Source of the DNA: Cololabis saira
Taxonomy: Eukaryota > Chordata > Actinopteri > Beloniformes > Belonidae
DNA: 64,000 nucleotides
Direction of reading: 5' to 3'
Assembly: GCF_033807715.1 (NCBI RefSeq)
Contig: NC_084606.1
Coordinates: 36,886,401-36,950,400 of the forward strand
Within the stretch, counting starts at the first letter, position 1, and each line of letters opens with the position of its first letter. Shown piece after piece: positions 43,103-55,377 of this stretch. The position numbers were made by a program, and so were the translations under genes. The notes beneath the pieces are model-generated. The model was not told where the DNA came from and searched no databases. It saw only the letters and a program-made list of their open reading frames with translations.

Positions 43103-46100
43103 AGACTGACCTGGAGAGCCTGTTGGAGGATCTGGGGTTGACGCCGTACTACAGAGAGAAGATAACACTCAGCAAGATCCTGGAGATTGATGAGAACACC
43201 ATCACTGATGTTCCTGTCAAGAGTAAATCAGATCTCCCATGGTATTTTCTAAAGAAACTGATGATGGTTAATGTAACAGCTAGAAATATGAAGGGTTCAT
43301 CAGCTTATGAGTCAACCTATGATGATTCATCAGGGACTGAGTTAGATTTCAGTGATCTACTTGACAGTCCAAACACAGGTGACACACTAAACCCTCTCGA
43401 CATAATCACTGCTCTCTTTCTGTGTTCAGATGCTTTTGTACAACAAGAAATGGCACTAAAAATGTCAATATGTCAGTTCGCTGTGCCTCTGCTGCTTCCC
43501 AACTGTGATACAGAACAGTGTACGCTCATGTTGTGGGCCATGAGAGACATTATTAAGAAGTACAGGCCTCCAGCTCTTTCACAATCCAAAGGTTTCATTG
43601 AGGAAAGAATAGTTGATTCTCAAGTTCCAATGATCTCTTTTGTGAGACTGGGTAACTGCTCCTCGTCAAAGTCAGAGATCCTCAACAAGCTTCTCAGCAA
43701 TTCTCAGCAGTACCACGACACCTTTGTTCACCACAACATGGAGGGTGGTGACAGTCCAAAGAGAATATCCGACGGACTGACAGAAATCACCTGGTACCTT
43801 CCTGGTGGGAACACAGACATCAACCTTTTCAATCAACCAGTGGCTGTTGCTAATCTTCATGGGGACATTGCTTCATTTGAAACACAATACTCCTTTCTGT
43901 GTCAGACATCTGCAGCAGTTTTTGTGTTCTTTGACCATTTGGACTCTGAGTGCAAAATTCTTACTAACCAGAACCAGAAGGCTCAGATCTTCTTGGTGGG
44001 AAACAGTGAGAGCAAGAACTTCAAAATAGAATCACTGAAAAAAGTTGCAACTGCTTTAAACTTGACTGCAAGCGACTGCATTTTAAAGAAAAAGCAGCAA
44101 AACATTGCAGACTTTATCAAACATTTGAGGAAAGTAGTCAGTGATGTAGTTGAGAACCCACTGATGAAGATGCCAATAGCAAATATGGTTGGCATTGCTC
44201 ATGAACTGGGAATCCTGGTTGATGAAGACTCTCCAGAGTGTCAGGCTGGAAAGAAGAGTGCAGATGCCATCACTGAAGAAATTCAAGACCTCCTTCAGTA
44301 TAAAGAACAACAACTTCCCCTGCAAGGCCAAATATGGAAGGATCTGACTCACTTAGAAAAAGAGCAATTTCGCCTAAAAAAAGTTGGATCTAACAACATA
44401 GAAATGTACAAAAGTGACCTTAAGCAGCAGAGGGAGGAACTCCGGAAAAAGCAGTACTCTTATGATATGTCCCCAGCATGACATGCTTCATCACTGCAAT
44501 ATCCAGACCAGGAATAGAAAGATGTTATTTCCTGAAATGGATGCAAATGAACCTTGATAACATCTCTTGTTTAAAACTCTCCACACTAAGGGAGAGGTAC
44601 AAAGAAAAATGCAAAGATTCTGCAAACAAAGAGGAGGTGAAAGAAATTGACAGGCAACTTTCCAACAGCTCTCTGGGGACTGAACATTTCTTCCGTGAAA
44701 TGGGTCAGATCTATGAAGCTTCCCTCTCACTTCCAGAAACACACCCATCACGTCAACAATTGCATCATCTGCCCAAACTCTGTGCACAGTTGTTGCTTGA
44801 TGGGTTTCCTCTTGAACTTGTTGATGGAGATGCATCCAACATACCGCTGAGATGGGTGAGTGACGTTCTCACTCAGCTGAATCACTTGGTGTCTCCAAAG
44901 AACAAAATACGGGTAGTTACAGTTCTTGGAGTTCAGAGCACTGGGAAACCACTCTCCTGAACACCATGTTTGGAGTGCAGTTTGCAGTCAGCAGTGGTCG
45001 ATGTACTCGCGGTGCCTTCATGCTGCTCATCAGACTCAATGAAGACATCAAAAGAGAATTTGGCTGTGACTTCATGTTGATCATTGACACCGAGGGTTTA
45101 AAGTCACCAGAACTTGCTCAGCTGGACAACAGCTATGAGCATGACAATGAGCTTGCAACGCTTGTGGTGGGGCTGAGTGATATCACCATTATCAATATCG
45201 CAATGGAGAATTCAACTGAAATGAAGGACATTCTGCAAATAGTGGTTCATGCTTTCCTCCGGATGAAGGAGGTGGGCAAAAAACCAAAATGTCAGTTTGT
45301 TCATCAAAACGTTTCTGATGTTTCTGCTCATGAGAAGAACCTACGAGACAGGAAATTGCTCCTGGAACAGTTAAATGAGATGACCCAAGCAGCAGCCAAA
45401 ATGGAAAAGAGAGAGGAGAACAAAAGCTTCACTGATGTGATGGAGTACAGTCCAGACACTGGGAACTGCTACGTTCCTGGACTCTGGAATTGAAACCCAC
45501 CAATGGCACCAGTCAATGTGGGGTACAGCCAGACTTTATACGAGCTCAAGAAGAATATCATCCAACAGCTGGGAGAGTTTGTATCATCTGCTAATGATGT
45601 GTTGGAGTTTAAAGAGTGGATGACCAGTCTGTGGAATGCTGTGAAGCATGAAAACTTCATCTTCAGCTTCAGAAACAGCCTTGTAGCTGACGCATACATG
45701 AAGCTCTGCACAGAATTCAACAGATGGGAGTGGGAGTTCAAGAAAGCAATGTACAGTTGGGTTTCCAACGCAGAAACAAAGATTTCCAACTTTGGTACAG
45801 TTGCAGCAAAGTCTCAAATATCTGATATGAAAGAATTCCTCTCTCAGTTAGAACGGGAAGCAGACACCGAACTGTCTAAATGGGAGAAGAAGCTCCTTGA
45901 CAATCTGGAGGAATATTTCAAGCAGACAGATGGACATGTCTATCTGGTTGAAGGATACAAAGAGGAATTTAAAAACAGTGCAAAAAGCATTCGTCGAGAA
46001 TTGGAAAATTTTGTCGGAAAACAACTCGCAGCAGCAGCTGATATCAGACGGGGACTGAAAGAAGTTGACAAATTAAAGGAGAACCATACAAAAGAAATAG

Positions 46101-47767
46101 AAAAAGCAGTGAGCGAATTAATTGCTGACTGTCGAATGAAAAATGTCCAAATGACAGACAGAGAGTTAGAAAATGAGTTTGATGAGATGTGGAGTGAAAC
46201 ACGGAGGAAGATGTCTTTCTCTGAACTAAAACGCACAGATGTCTTCACAGATGTGAGCCACTATCTGAGAGAAAATGTTAAAAAGAAAGGGAGTCATGCT
46301 TGGCAACTGCTGAGTAAAAAATGCCTCCAAGAGTGTGGTTTGGCAGCTTTCAAATACAAACCTGAAAGATTATTAAAAGACATAACACACACAGTCAGAT
46401 GTTGGTTTACTCGTCAAGATCTTATTAAAGCCAGACAAAAAGTGGCTGACAACATCATAGCTGCTTGCCAAGACTCTGTAACAGACAAAACGAAAAGAAA
46501 AACCAACTACCACAATACTTACATCCAGGAGATCCTTTGCATAATTGATGAAATGCTGAACAAGGCTGATGTTGACACAGACATTGAGTTTGAAGTTCCT
46601 CTGAAGCAGCACATCTGTGCAGATGCAGCCAGAAACTTTCAGACAATGCAAGAAGACTTCATACAAGCAAATGACCCAAAGATCCTTCTGGATAAAAACA
46701 AGGAAAAGTTTTGTGCAGGTTTCAAATATGTTTTCCACAAACGAGACCAGTGCCAGAAGAAGGCTGAAGAGTTCACAGAACAATGTCTGAAACCAGCTGT
46801 TGAAGACTTTGTCTACCGTTCTCTGGGTCCGAATATCACAGAAGAAATGATGAGAAGTAAAGCGTTCAGCACACGAACCTCCTTCCAGGGTTCAATTCTG
46901 CTGGATTTGCTGTCAAAGGAAGACTTCAACAGATATATGCACTGCATTTGCAATTATGAGGATTATGTAAAATTATGGATATATGAACAAATAAAGAAGC
47001 ACTTCTCAGATGTGTCTAAATCGTCTGAGTATGAGGAAGAACATATCAAATCTAGTATCAAAGATATAAAGGACACCATGAAAAAGGCCAAATCAGAGAA
47101 GAGTGCTGACCTGAAGAAATTTGTTGAACACATCTGCAAAGAACTCAGTGATAAACTGGTCATTTCCCAGGATGCTCTTGGTGCCTTCATGATCCTGAAC
47201 AACGCTGAGCAGGAGCAGTTTGCTGGTTGGTTAACTGAGTCTGTGGAGAAGATGGAACAAATTCTTAAGAAGAAGTTTGAATGCACAACCTTTGAGATAA
47301 AACTAGAACATATCCGTGTGAATCCTCAGACTGAGCTTTTCAACAGAGTGGTTGGTTGTGGGAAACAGTGTCCGTTCTGTCAAGTTCCCTGTGAAGCAGG
47401 AGGAGGCAAACATGAAGATCACTTTGCTTCCCTGCATCGACCACAAGGTCTGGGTAGATATAGGTGGGACAGTTCAGAAAAACTTGTAACTAACATTTGC
47501 ACATCTGCTGTGATCAGTGACAACAGGTTTCGCTGCAGCGCCACTAACAATGAATATCATCCTTACAAGTCTTACAGGGAAATCTTCCCAGACTGGCACA
47601 TCCCTCCTGATGGGAGTCTTGAGGCATCAGACTTCTGGAAATATGTGATGAACAAGTACAACGAGAAGTTTGCTGAAGCATATAATGCAAAGCAAGCTGA
47701 CATTCCTGAAACTTGGAAGAACATAAAAAAAAAAACATGCAGAAGCAAGCCTAAAAAACTCATTTAA
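43103..47767 (+). pseudogene. Interferon-induced very large GTPase-like gene, broken
   Basis: One long exon, about 1540 codons, typical of fish GVIN/VLIG genes. N-terminal region: LESLLEDLGLTPYYREKITL, then LPWYFLKKLMMVNVTARN. The GTPase domain has P-loop GVQSTGK (44928-44948), switch-region LIIDTEGL and FVHQNV. The C-terminus has the Cys/His cluster GCGKQCPFCQVPCEAGG..H and IFPDWHIPPDG, ending KKLI at 47765 TAA. Lesions: a 1-bp shift near 44476-44480, a second directly after the P-loop lysine, and TGA at 45491-45493 where Gly is expected. These would remove most of the protein. Otherwise codons are well preserved, so the loss is recent or the lesions are sequence errors. Confidence 0.9.
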
Positions 47768-47981
47768 CATCAGCTGAGACTGATCATATATTCAACCTCA
47801 CTTCCTTAGATGGTGAAAGTGAACCTTCCACTCTGCTGTATCTTTTTAATGTTCTTAAAGTTTCTTTATTTACAACTTCAAGTTTGGTAACACATATGGA
47901 TAGGAAATCAAAAAGTTTCATAAATGCTGATATGAGAAAACTGATGGATGTGGTTTTCTTTTATCTGCATTTGCTTACAAC

Positions 47982-47987
47982 AATAAA
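47982..47987 (+). terminator. Polyadenylation signal of GVIN-like gene
   Basis: AATAAA 215 bp after the TAA stop, followed by T-rich and GT-rich sequence. Confidence 0.6.
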
Positions 47988-48029
47988 AAGTCATTTGATT
48001 TACTTTTTTGTGCAACTATTTCTTGTCAT

Positions 48030-48903
48030 TAAAGCAGCACAATGTAACTTTCAGCTTTTGTTGAGTTTGGCGGCTCCTTTGGACAAAAGCAGTAGTGCTT
48101 TACCAGTGGAAGGTGATGAAGCATTTTGACAGCACGTGGCCCCCTGCAGGGACAACAAAGCTTTGCAGGTTGCCCCAGTCTCATAGCCCCGCCTGCAGGG
48201 CTTTGAACTGGACTCAACACCTTTTGAGGTAGCTTCAACTTCCTATCCAGCTTCCTACCCCCATGCAGAGACGACACCTTGGAAGTTGTCTCAAACAGAC
48301 TTGGAACACTAGAGCACCCCATGGGGTGATTTGGAACTTAGTGACAGTCATGCCAAATGCCCGATGGGGACATTTGGCCACAGATCACATCCAACTGTAA
48401 ATTACTTTTCGTCTGTGACCTATTGTCTCACACAAGTTCCGGCGTCTTGAATCCCTGCCGAGATGGCACCGTGGGAGTGGCTTTGACTTCCAGCCCCTGC
48501 CGAGACGAGAACCATATATGGACTTCCTGACTACTCAGGGGTAGTCCCAAAACTGAAAGTTCACACCTGACTGTCTCCTGTCTTTGTTGATTGAACCTTT
48601 GTATAAAAACCCTGTGGCCAAATCAATCTGGGTCAGCATTTCAACCACACTTTGGTCTGTGTAGATGTGCTCACCGCCGACTACTGAATAATAACTCACT
48701 ATACCACTAAGCGGACTTATGAACTGATTTTGATAAATTCTTCAACAAAGGGTTCCTAGTACCATCCACCTCCAAGTTACATAGTGCCAGTGAAGGCGAT
48801 ACAGACCCCTCAGACCATGACAGAGGTGTCATTAAACCTGTTGGAAGTGGAATGACTCTGGAAAATTGATATTAAGGTGGCCAAGTTACATTGTGCTGCT
48901 TTA
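48030..48903. mobile_element. MITE split by a solo LTR
   Basis: The ends TAAAGCAGCACAATGTAACT (48030) and AGTTACATTGTGCTGCTTTA (to 48903) are exact inverted repeats of about 20 bp. Without the solo LTR inside, the element is about 236 bp. It starts in the 3' flank of the GTPase gene. Confidence 0.85.
48114..48747 (+). mobile_element. Solo retroviral-type LTR
   Basis: 634 bp beginning TGATGAAGCATTTTGACAGC and ending TGATAAATTCTTCAACA, related at both ends to the LTRs of the provirus at 50.3-54.9 kb (here in the opposite direction on the page). Exact 4-bp flanking repeats AAGG (48110-48113 and 48748-48751). A TATAAAA box lies at about 48601. Formed by LTR-LTR recombination. Confidence 0.88.
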
Positions 48904-50270
48904 AATCATTTCTTACAAATTAATAGTTACCAAATCAAAGTAAAGATTTTCTTTAGTTTTTAAATGTTGAATAACGAGTTCTATTTGTACTTTTTTCGTT
49001 AAAAACATTGTCATGTGATTGAGTTTATTCTTCTTTTTGATCACTTTGGGAGCAGCAGAGGTTATAAAAGTAAACATGATATTTACTCAGTTACATCTGA
49101 AATCACTGACTGAAATGACATTTTTGTTTTAATACAAATCTCACATTATAAAATAAGTCGAATGCTTTTCTGATTTCTCATTCCAGAATGTAAAGCATTA
49201 CGATCATGACTGTACTTACTTTTTGGCATATTACATATGCTTTTTTTTATCTTTTTTTTTTATCTTTCAAAGTACAACAACTACTTTGCTGAAGTACATC
49301 ATTATAAAGTGGACTTTACAGTATTTTGGAGAAATATCAAAGAAAACGTTCAAGAGTAACCAATGATGACTGTAAACAGCCTTCATCACTAGTGTTTAAA
49401 ATAAACCTTTTCACTCGTGAATATTTTACTCCTGTTTGATTTGTCATAATGTTAAAGAAAATCACTAACTGATCTCTAAATGTCTTTCAAAAATTGTCAG
49501 TATATGTGGATACTTAATCATCATACGTAAATAACTAGTTAGTGTTCACCTTTACTTATGTGTAACGTGACTAATAAAGGTTTATGCTTTCAGTCTAACT
49601 TGTGTTTTGTGCCGTCATTAAACATGAATCCTGTGTCACATATTTGAACATATAATCTCCGTGTTTCACTTTCATGGATCTCTCAGATTTACTCCACATC
49701 TGTGACACCTCACAGCTCAACTTATTGAACAGTTGCAGGATTTAAAGAGTATTAAATCTTAATTTCAGCCCATCAGTTCTGAGTCCTGACCTGTGACCCT
49801 TTTTTTTTTCTTGCGTGTCATCTCCTTCTCCACTACTTCACGTTATACCATCATTAATCACAGATTACATAACGTAGAGCGACAGACTTAACAACACAGT
49901 TCAAGATCACTTAGACCCGTAAATGAGTAGTTGAGCTTTGTTCATCTGAGACCTACTCATCCGTCCACATTACTGTGGAAAAGAAAGTCCATGACCGCAT
50001 CCAACAGGATTTATTCACCTGAGACCTTTAAGGGTGACTTTATGATCATGATGCACCTACAACTTTACCGTTATTACCTCGATTACCAGATTTAGTAGCT
50101 TAAGTAAACATACTTACTGTACAAAGAACTGAGAGGAAAAAAGTACCAAAGTAAAAAGGTTTCATTACATTCTCCACTAATTGTGTTTTGGTTGAATTGT
50201 TCAAATTCCAAGTATTTGGTTGAGTGACATATAAAGGATTAAAGTCTGTCACTGTTTCTTTGTTTGGGAA
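48904..50270. other. No recognised feature
   Basis: AT-rich sequence without usable open frames, terminal repeats or RNA gene signals. A polythymidine run lies near 49800. Confidence 0.45.
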
Positions 50271-50714
50271 TGTTGAGGAATTTATCAAACCAGTTCAGAA
50301 GTCCGCTTTGTGGTATAGTGAGTTTTTATTCAGCAAGCCGGCGGTGAGCGAACCTACACAGATCGTGTCTGAGTTATTGTGCCGACCTCGAGTGATTTTG
50401 TAACAAGGTTTTTATACAAGAAGTTTAGCGAACAAAAGGCAGGAATAAATAAGTCGAGTGAGAGACAAAAGTAATTTACAATCAAATGTGATCTGTGGCC
50501 AAATGTCATTATTTGGCATTTGGCCTGACTGTCACTAACTTCTAAATTACCCCATAGGGTGTTCTCGTGATTCAAGTCTGTTTGAACCAACTTCCAGGTG
50601 TCGTCTGCAGGGGGGTGGGTAGGGAGCTGGGTAGGAAATTGAAGCTAACACAAAGGTGTTGGGTCCTAGTTCAAAGCCCTGCAGGGGGCCACGTGCTGTC
50701 ACAATGCTTCATCA
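50271..50714 (-). repeat. Retroviral 3' LTR
   Basis: 444 bp with TG...CA ends in either reading direction. Preceded by GGAA at 50267-50270. Confidence 0.92.
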
Positions 50715-50727
50715 ATTCACAATTTAT

Positions 50728-51042
50728 TTATTTATTTATTTTTTTTGTTACAGTGGAGTAGTGATACATATTTTGCAAGTGAACCTTAAACATGTGATCA
50801 GAAGCCAAATAACAACAAGCCAACAAAGCAAATTCAAATATCAAGTAACCAACGTGTCCTAACTGTTCTTTAAACCAATCAAACAAACTAGTTGTGACAG
50901 GTGTATGTAACGTTTTAGCAATATCTTTCAAGTGATCCGTTATTTCTTGGATGGTGGCATTTTGGTCAGGTATAAATATACAACATTCAGTTTTGATCAC
51001 AGCTTCAGAAGGAGAGTATGTGGAGTCACATCTCGATGTCAC
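50728..51042 (-). pseudogene. Retroviral env transmembrane fragment
   Basis: A 104-residue frame directly upstream of the 3' LTR, carrying TECCIFIPD and then a hydrophobic, membrane-spanning stretch (YLIFEFALLACCYLA). The fragment resembles the end of a retroviral transmembrane subunit. The surface subunit and fusion peptide are absent. It is a remnant and cannot form an envelope. Confidence 0.6.
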
Positions 51043-51231
51043 AGTATAATTGTCTCGTTTGTGGGGGTTTGTGACAGGTGCAGTGCTCCTAGGAGGAATT
51101 GAAGTTCAAAATGTAACAGGTATCAGATGAAGTAATAGGTCTTGTTTGAGGTTTCTGTAAGTTTTCTCAGTCTTGTTCCTGTGACAGATGTGAATGTCTC
51201 GGTGTGTACAATGTATCTGCCTCTGGGGCCT

Positions 51232-51290
51232 GCGCTGCTCCTCTGCTCCTCTGCTCCTCTGCTCCTCTGCTCCTCTGCTCCTCTGCTCTT
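51232..51290. repeat. (CTCCTCTG)n short tandem repeat
   Basis: About six perfect 8-bp units inside the provirus, between integrase- and env-like remnants. The GAEEQRSR frame is its translation. Confidence 0.9.
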
Positions 51291-51463
51291 CTACCAGTCG
51301 TGGAGGTCTTGGGTGTTGGAGTTCAGCTACTTCTGGGCTTTCCTTGCCTGCGTTGTTTCTTTCAATGGCTCCGACGAGGAGCCACAGGAAGAAGAAGGAA
51401 TCGGCTGGTTTCTGGTGCATGGTCGAGGAGTTGTGTTCTTGCAGTGGGATGCGTGGAACCAGG

Positions 51464-52330
51464 TTAGCGCCCCTCACACTTGAGAGTCGGTGGTGCAGGA
51501 CGTGTTGAGCCTTGGACCAGCGAGGTTTTCTCTGACACAAACCCAGTCTCCGGGTTGTGGCATGGTTTGCCACTAGGAGGAGACTGGACAGTTTTTACTT
51601 TTCTGTGGATTGACTGAATGGTAGAGGTTAGAGCAGAACAAAATGATATCATGGATTCATCCATGACATGGAAGTCCATCTTCTTCATATATAGAACTGA
51701 ATTGCTTGGTATGGTCATAGTTCTACCCGTAATCCTTTCATGAGGCGTGAGTTTGTGCTTCCTAATGGGTGTTGACGGGTGTCAACATTGTCCATTTAAG
51801 TCTAAAAGTCGGTTTAAAATTCTCTACACATACAAGAACATTTTCATACAAGAACATTTTCATATCCCTTGCATTTTGGTATATGAATAAAGTCTATTTG
51901 CAGAGCTTCAAAAAAAAAAAAGGTCACGTTGGGGGGAAGCGTTGATAATGTTCGCAATATTTTTTATAGGATGCAAATCTTGGAGCTTATCAGTCTTCAA
52001 CACTATCTGACACATTCCCCCTTTGCTCAACTATGTGACATACGTGCTAGTCACGGGAACAAGAATGTGGGTGTCACAACGCGGCCGTCGTTGCTGACCC
52101 ACAAATTATTTACATTTTTACAACCATGGGAATGCTGCAATCTGTGTTTCTATACTGAAACCAGGTCGTTAGCGGGTATAAAAGGACAGAGCTTTACAAA
52201 GACAGGTAAGCCAAATTTGGCAGTTTCTTTTGCTGCATGGTCAGCTGAAGCATTGCCTAGTGAAACCGGGTCCTTGGACTGGGTGTGGGCTTCACATTTA
52301 ACAAAGCAATAGATGAAGGTAGTTGACAGG
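51464..52330 (-). pseudogene. Retroviral RNase H end and integrase remnants
   Basis: On the minus strand, near 52300-52230, a frame reads SKDPVSLGNASADHAAKETA, matching the end of a retroviral RNase H domain. Downstream, 51718-51464 reads MTIPSNSVLYMK and CHNPETGFVS, in the position of the integrase C-terminus. The intervening integrase core is disrupted by stops and shifts. These fragments fix the element's orientation. Confidence 0.55.
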
Positions 52331-52647
52331 CTTGTAACAGTTCACCAATCAATTTACCACGTTTAACGGGTGTCTCCGAGGATGTGATAAATCCTCGGTT
52401 CGCCCACAATATATAAAATCGTGTACACAACCAAAAGCATATCTGGAATCCTTATAGATTGTAACAGTTTTACCTTTTAATCAGTGTATATAGTTTCATC
52501 TACTAGGGTGGAGCTGGAGGAGGGCAAGGCGGCGCTTTCAACAATTAAGAATTATCACAAATTGTATAACCTGCGTATGGTATTCCATTTTTATAAGCAG
52601 AGCCGTCAGTGAAGAAAAACAGGAAAGGTCAGGACAAGTGTTAAAGA

Positions 52648-53242
52648 CAGAGGTGTCAAAAGTATTCACATTCATTACTCAGGTAAAAGTATAGAGTATA
52701 GAGTTTAAAAATACTCGTGTAGAAGTTGAAGTATCAACTCAAAATTGTTCCTCAAGTAAAAGTATAAAAATACTGGTTTCAAAACTACTTAAAGTATAAA
52801 AGTAAAAGTAATATAACGGGGGGAAAAACCGTTAAGGCTAAAAGCCATTGAAAATGAAGTTATCTTAGTACAATGCAAATATATTAAAGAACCATATTTG
52901 TGCACTATTGAGCATTAACATGTGTTTCAGAGAGCAGACACGTACAAACCAATAGGGTGTTGGAATGGTATTATGTTTATACTTCTCATCCAACCACAAC
53001 CAAATTCACTCTATGCGGATGGCACAATTTAACTGGATAGTTTTTTAAAAAGGGCGAAATGAAATAGAGTAAGGCTGTTTTTAAAATGTAAGGAGTAAAA
53101 AGTACAGATAATTGCGTGAAAATGTGAGGAGTAAAAGTAAAAAACCGTCTGAAAAATAATTACTCCAGTGAAGTATACATAACCAAAATTTCTACTTAAG
53201 TAAGGTAATGAGGTATTTGTACTTTGTTACTTGACACCTCTA
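52648..53242. mobile_element. Tol2-like hAT MITE inside the provirus
   Basis: The left end CAGAGGTGTCAAAAGTATTC and right end TTGTTACTTGACACCTCTA resemble Tol2-type termini. The interior is rich in AAGTA/TACTT words, as in Tol2 subterminal regions. Exact 8-bp duplications GTTAAAGA (52640-52647 and 53243-53250). There is no coding capacity. Confidence 0.93.
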
Positions 53243-53250
53243 GTTAAAGA

Positions 53251-54420
53251 TTAGTTAGACATGCTTTCAGAAGGCTTATAGACACTATAGTTGGCTCACA
53301 GACAGATTTCCATGCACTTACATGAAGTTACCATAGGCAGGAGAGAGATTATGTGGGCTCACCAGCAGTTCACCTTTGTTTGAGACGTGTGACGTGGGGC
53401 CTTTTGTTGATTGGTGTGAATTAATTAATTGGCTGGTTCCGCTGCGCCTCCTCTTTGCGCTCAACCTGCTGTAGGAAACACTTTTGATACAGTATTTTCA
53501 TACATCTCAGATTCTTTTTTTTCTGCGTTATCCAGCCCTACCCTTTGTTGAGGGCAATTAGCAAATATATATTTTGCATGTACCCTGGAGGAAATCCATC
53601 GATCTGATCTTGTAACAGACCACAATTCTCTTTTGCTGTCAACATTATTTTAGCATAAAGTTCCCTGGGATTATCATCTACTTCCCTTTGAACTGTTAAG
53701 GCAATACATATTATAAAAAGGTCGGAGCTTGCTCTGGTGTGATTTTGGCAACAGCTGTGGGATTAAAGGGAATTCTACAAGCATCAAGTACTTTGCGCAT
53801 CAAGTACTTTACTTTTCAAATCATGTGGCAAAGTTAGTTTAACAGCTGTTTCCTCTAGCCATTTTTGTTTATTTATTTAAAATCTCTTACTATTATTTGT
53901 CTCCCAATTTTGTAGGCAACAGATCTTGGATTTTTGTAAAATCCAGTCGTCATCAGAAGTGTCATCGTCACTTGATTCTTTAATCTGTTTCACCAGGTAA
54001 AGGTTTCGATTTTATCATTTAACTGGTTCTCTAATTTCATTTTTGTCTGCATTGTGTTTTTAAATTCTTCTGTTAAGCTTTTTTATTTTGATCAGTAAGC
54101 GAAGCTATTTGGGATTCTGCATTACGGCTTCTACTTTCATCCCTCTAAAGATCTGAGCGAATTTGAAGTGCTTTTAGTTATTTTAACCATATTTAATACT
54201 AACTAAGTAACAAATAAAACTAACAAATAAAACTAAAGCCTAAATTTCAGGATGACGTCAACCTTTTCTCTGGTACTCCAGTCCACAGACTTTCGACAAC
54301 AACTCAGCAACAATAATTTGAGATTTTGCAAGTGGATCCCTTACCTCTAAAATTTTAGATAGAGTCGCTGATTGTGCCGTTGTTCTGGAAAAGGAGTTCC
54401 CATCGAAGGTCTATTGTCAA
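53251..54420 (-). other. Decayed 5' interior of provirus
   Basis: Where leader, gag and early pol should lie, no recognisable domain remains. It may be ancient decay or a deletion. Confidence 0.45.
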
Positions 54421-54438
54421 TCCGGGTCACAGGCACCA
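54421..54438 (-). promoter_or_regulatory. Retroviral primer binding site
   Basis: Next to the 5' LTR, the minus strand reads TGGTGCCTGTGACCCGGA. This is close to the 3' end complement of tRNA-His (TGGTGCCGTGACTCGGAT), with a one-base insertion and a mismatch. Tentative. Confidence 0.45.
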
Positions 54439-54441
54439 AAT

Positions 54442-54886
54442 TGTTGAGGAATTTATCAAACCAGTTCAGAAGTCCGCTTTGTGGTATAGTGAGTTTTTAT
54501 TCAGCAAGCCGGCGGTGAGCGAACCTACACAGATCGTGTCTGAGTTGGTGTGCCGACCTCGAGTGATTTTGTAACAAGGTTTTTATACAAGAAGTTTAAC
54601 GAACAAAAGGCAGGAATAAACAAGTCGAGTGAGAGACAAAAGTAATTTACAATCAAATGTGATCTGTGGCCAAATATCATTATCTGGAATTTGGCCTGAC
54701 TGTCACTAACTTCTAAATTACCCCATAGGGTGTTCTCGTGATTCAAGTCTGTTTGAACCAACTTCCAGGTGTCGTCTGCAGGGGGGGTGGGTAGGGAGCT
54801 GGGTAGGAAATTGAAAATAACACAAAGGTGTTGGGTCCTAGTTCAAAGCCCTGCAGGGGGCCACATGCTGTCACAATGCTTCATCA
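54442..54886 (-). repeat. Retroviral 5' LTR
   Basis: 445 bp; a TATAAAA box on the minus strand lies near 54585. Followed by GGAA at 54887-54890. Confidence 0.92.
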
Positions 54887-55164
54887 GGAATAATTCATAG
54901 ATTCGATTATTTGTTTTTATCAATATCATTATTTATTGTACAAAGCAGTTATATTGCTGCTGTCATAAGATTTATGTTTGTTTAGTATAAGTGCAGCTTT
55001 CACTCTTACAAATGAATAAACAATGGAAGAGATAGGAGACAGGTCAACGGCCAAACCCACTGAGCTGCTATGTCACTGTTACGCCCCGTCTAGTAGTCCC
55101 AGAAGGACAAAGATCTCCTCATCAGTTTGAAAAATGATATTTTATCTAGTTCACAAGTATTTTC

Positions 55165-55260
55165 CTTTTTTTCTGCATATATATTAATGGTTAATACTAT
55201 GTTGGTAAAAAACCTAAGGCATATGCATTTTTAATATATATATCATATATATTTATTTTA
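55165..55260 (-). repeat. Relic of L1 3' end
   Basis: TATTAATGGTTAATACTATG and its surroundings match 10588-10650, the 3' end of the L1 (TATTAATGGTTGATACCATG), including the T run before it. It suggests a second, heavily truncated copy. Confidence 0.5.
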
Positions 55261-55274
55261 TTTAAAAAAATAAA

Positions 55275-55377
<103 letters not shown>

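Larger units (their letters stand above)
50271..54886 (-). mobile_element. Decayed endogenous retrovirus
   Basis: Two LTRs of about 445 bp (50271-50714 and 54442-54886), with about 11 differences seen by eye, are flanked by exact 4-bp repeats GGAA. On the minus strand the order is 5' LTR, primer site, decayed gag/pol, RNase H, integrase, env transmembrane part and 3' LTR. The 3.7-kb interior is too short for a full virus and is broken throughout. A 595-bp hAT MITE sits inside. Four-bp duplications and gene order suggest a gamma/epsilon-like lineage; this is inference. Confidence 0.88.

Noticed and set aside
43672..47763. Many minus-strand frames under the GTPase gene
   Set aside because: Shadows of a long coding exon on the plus strand.
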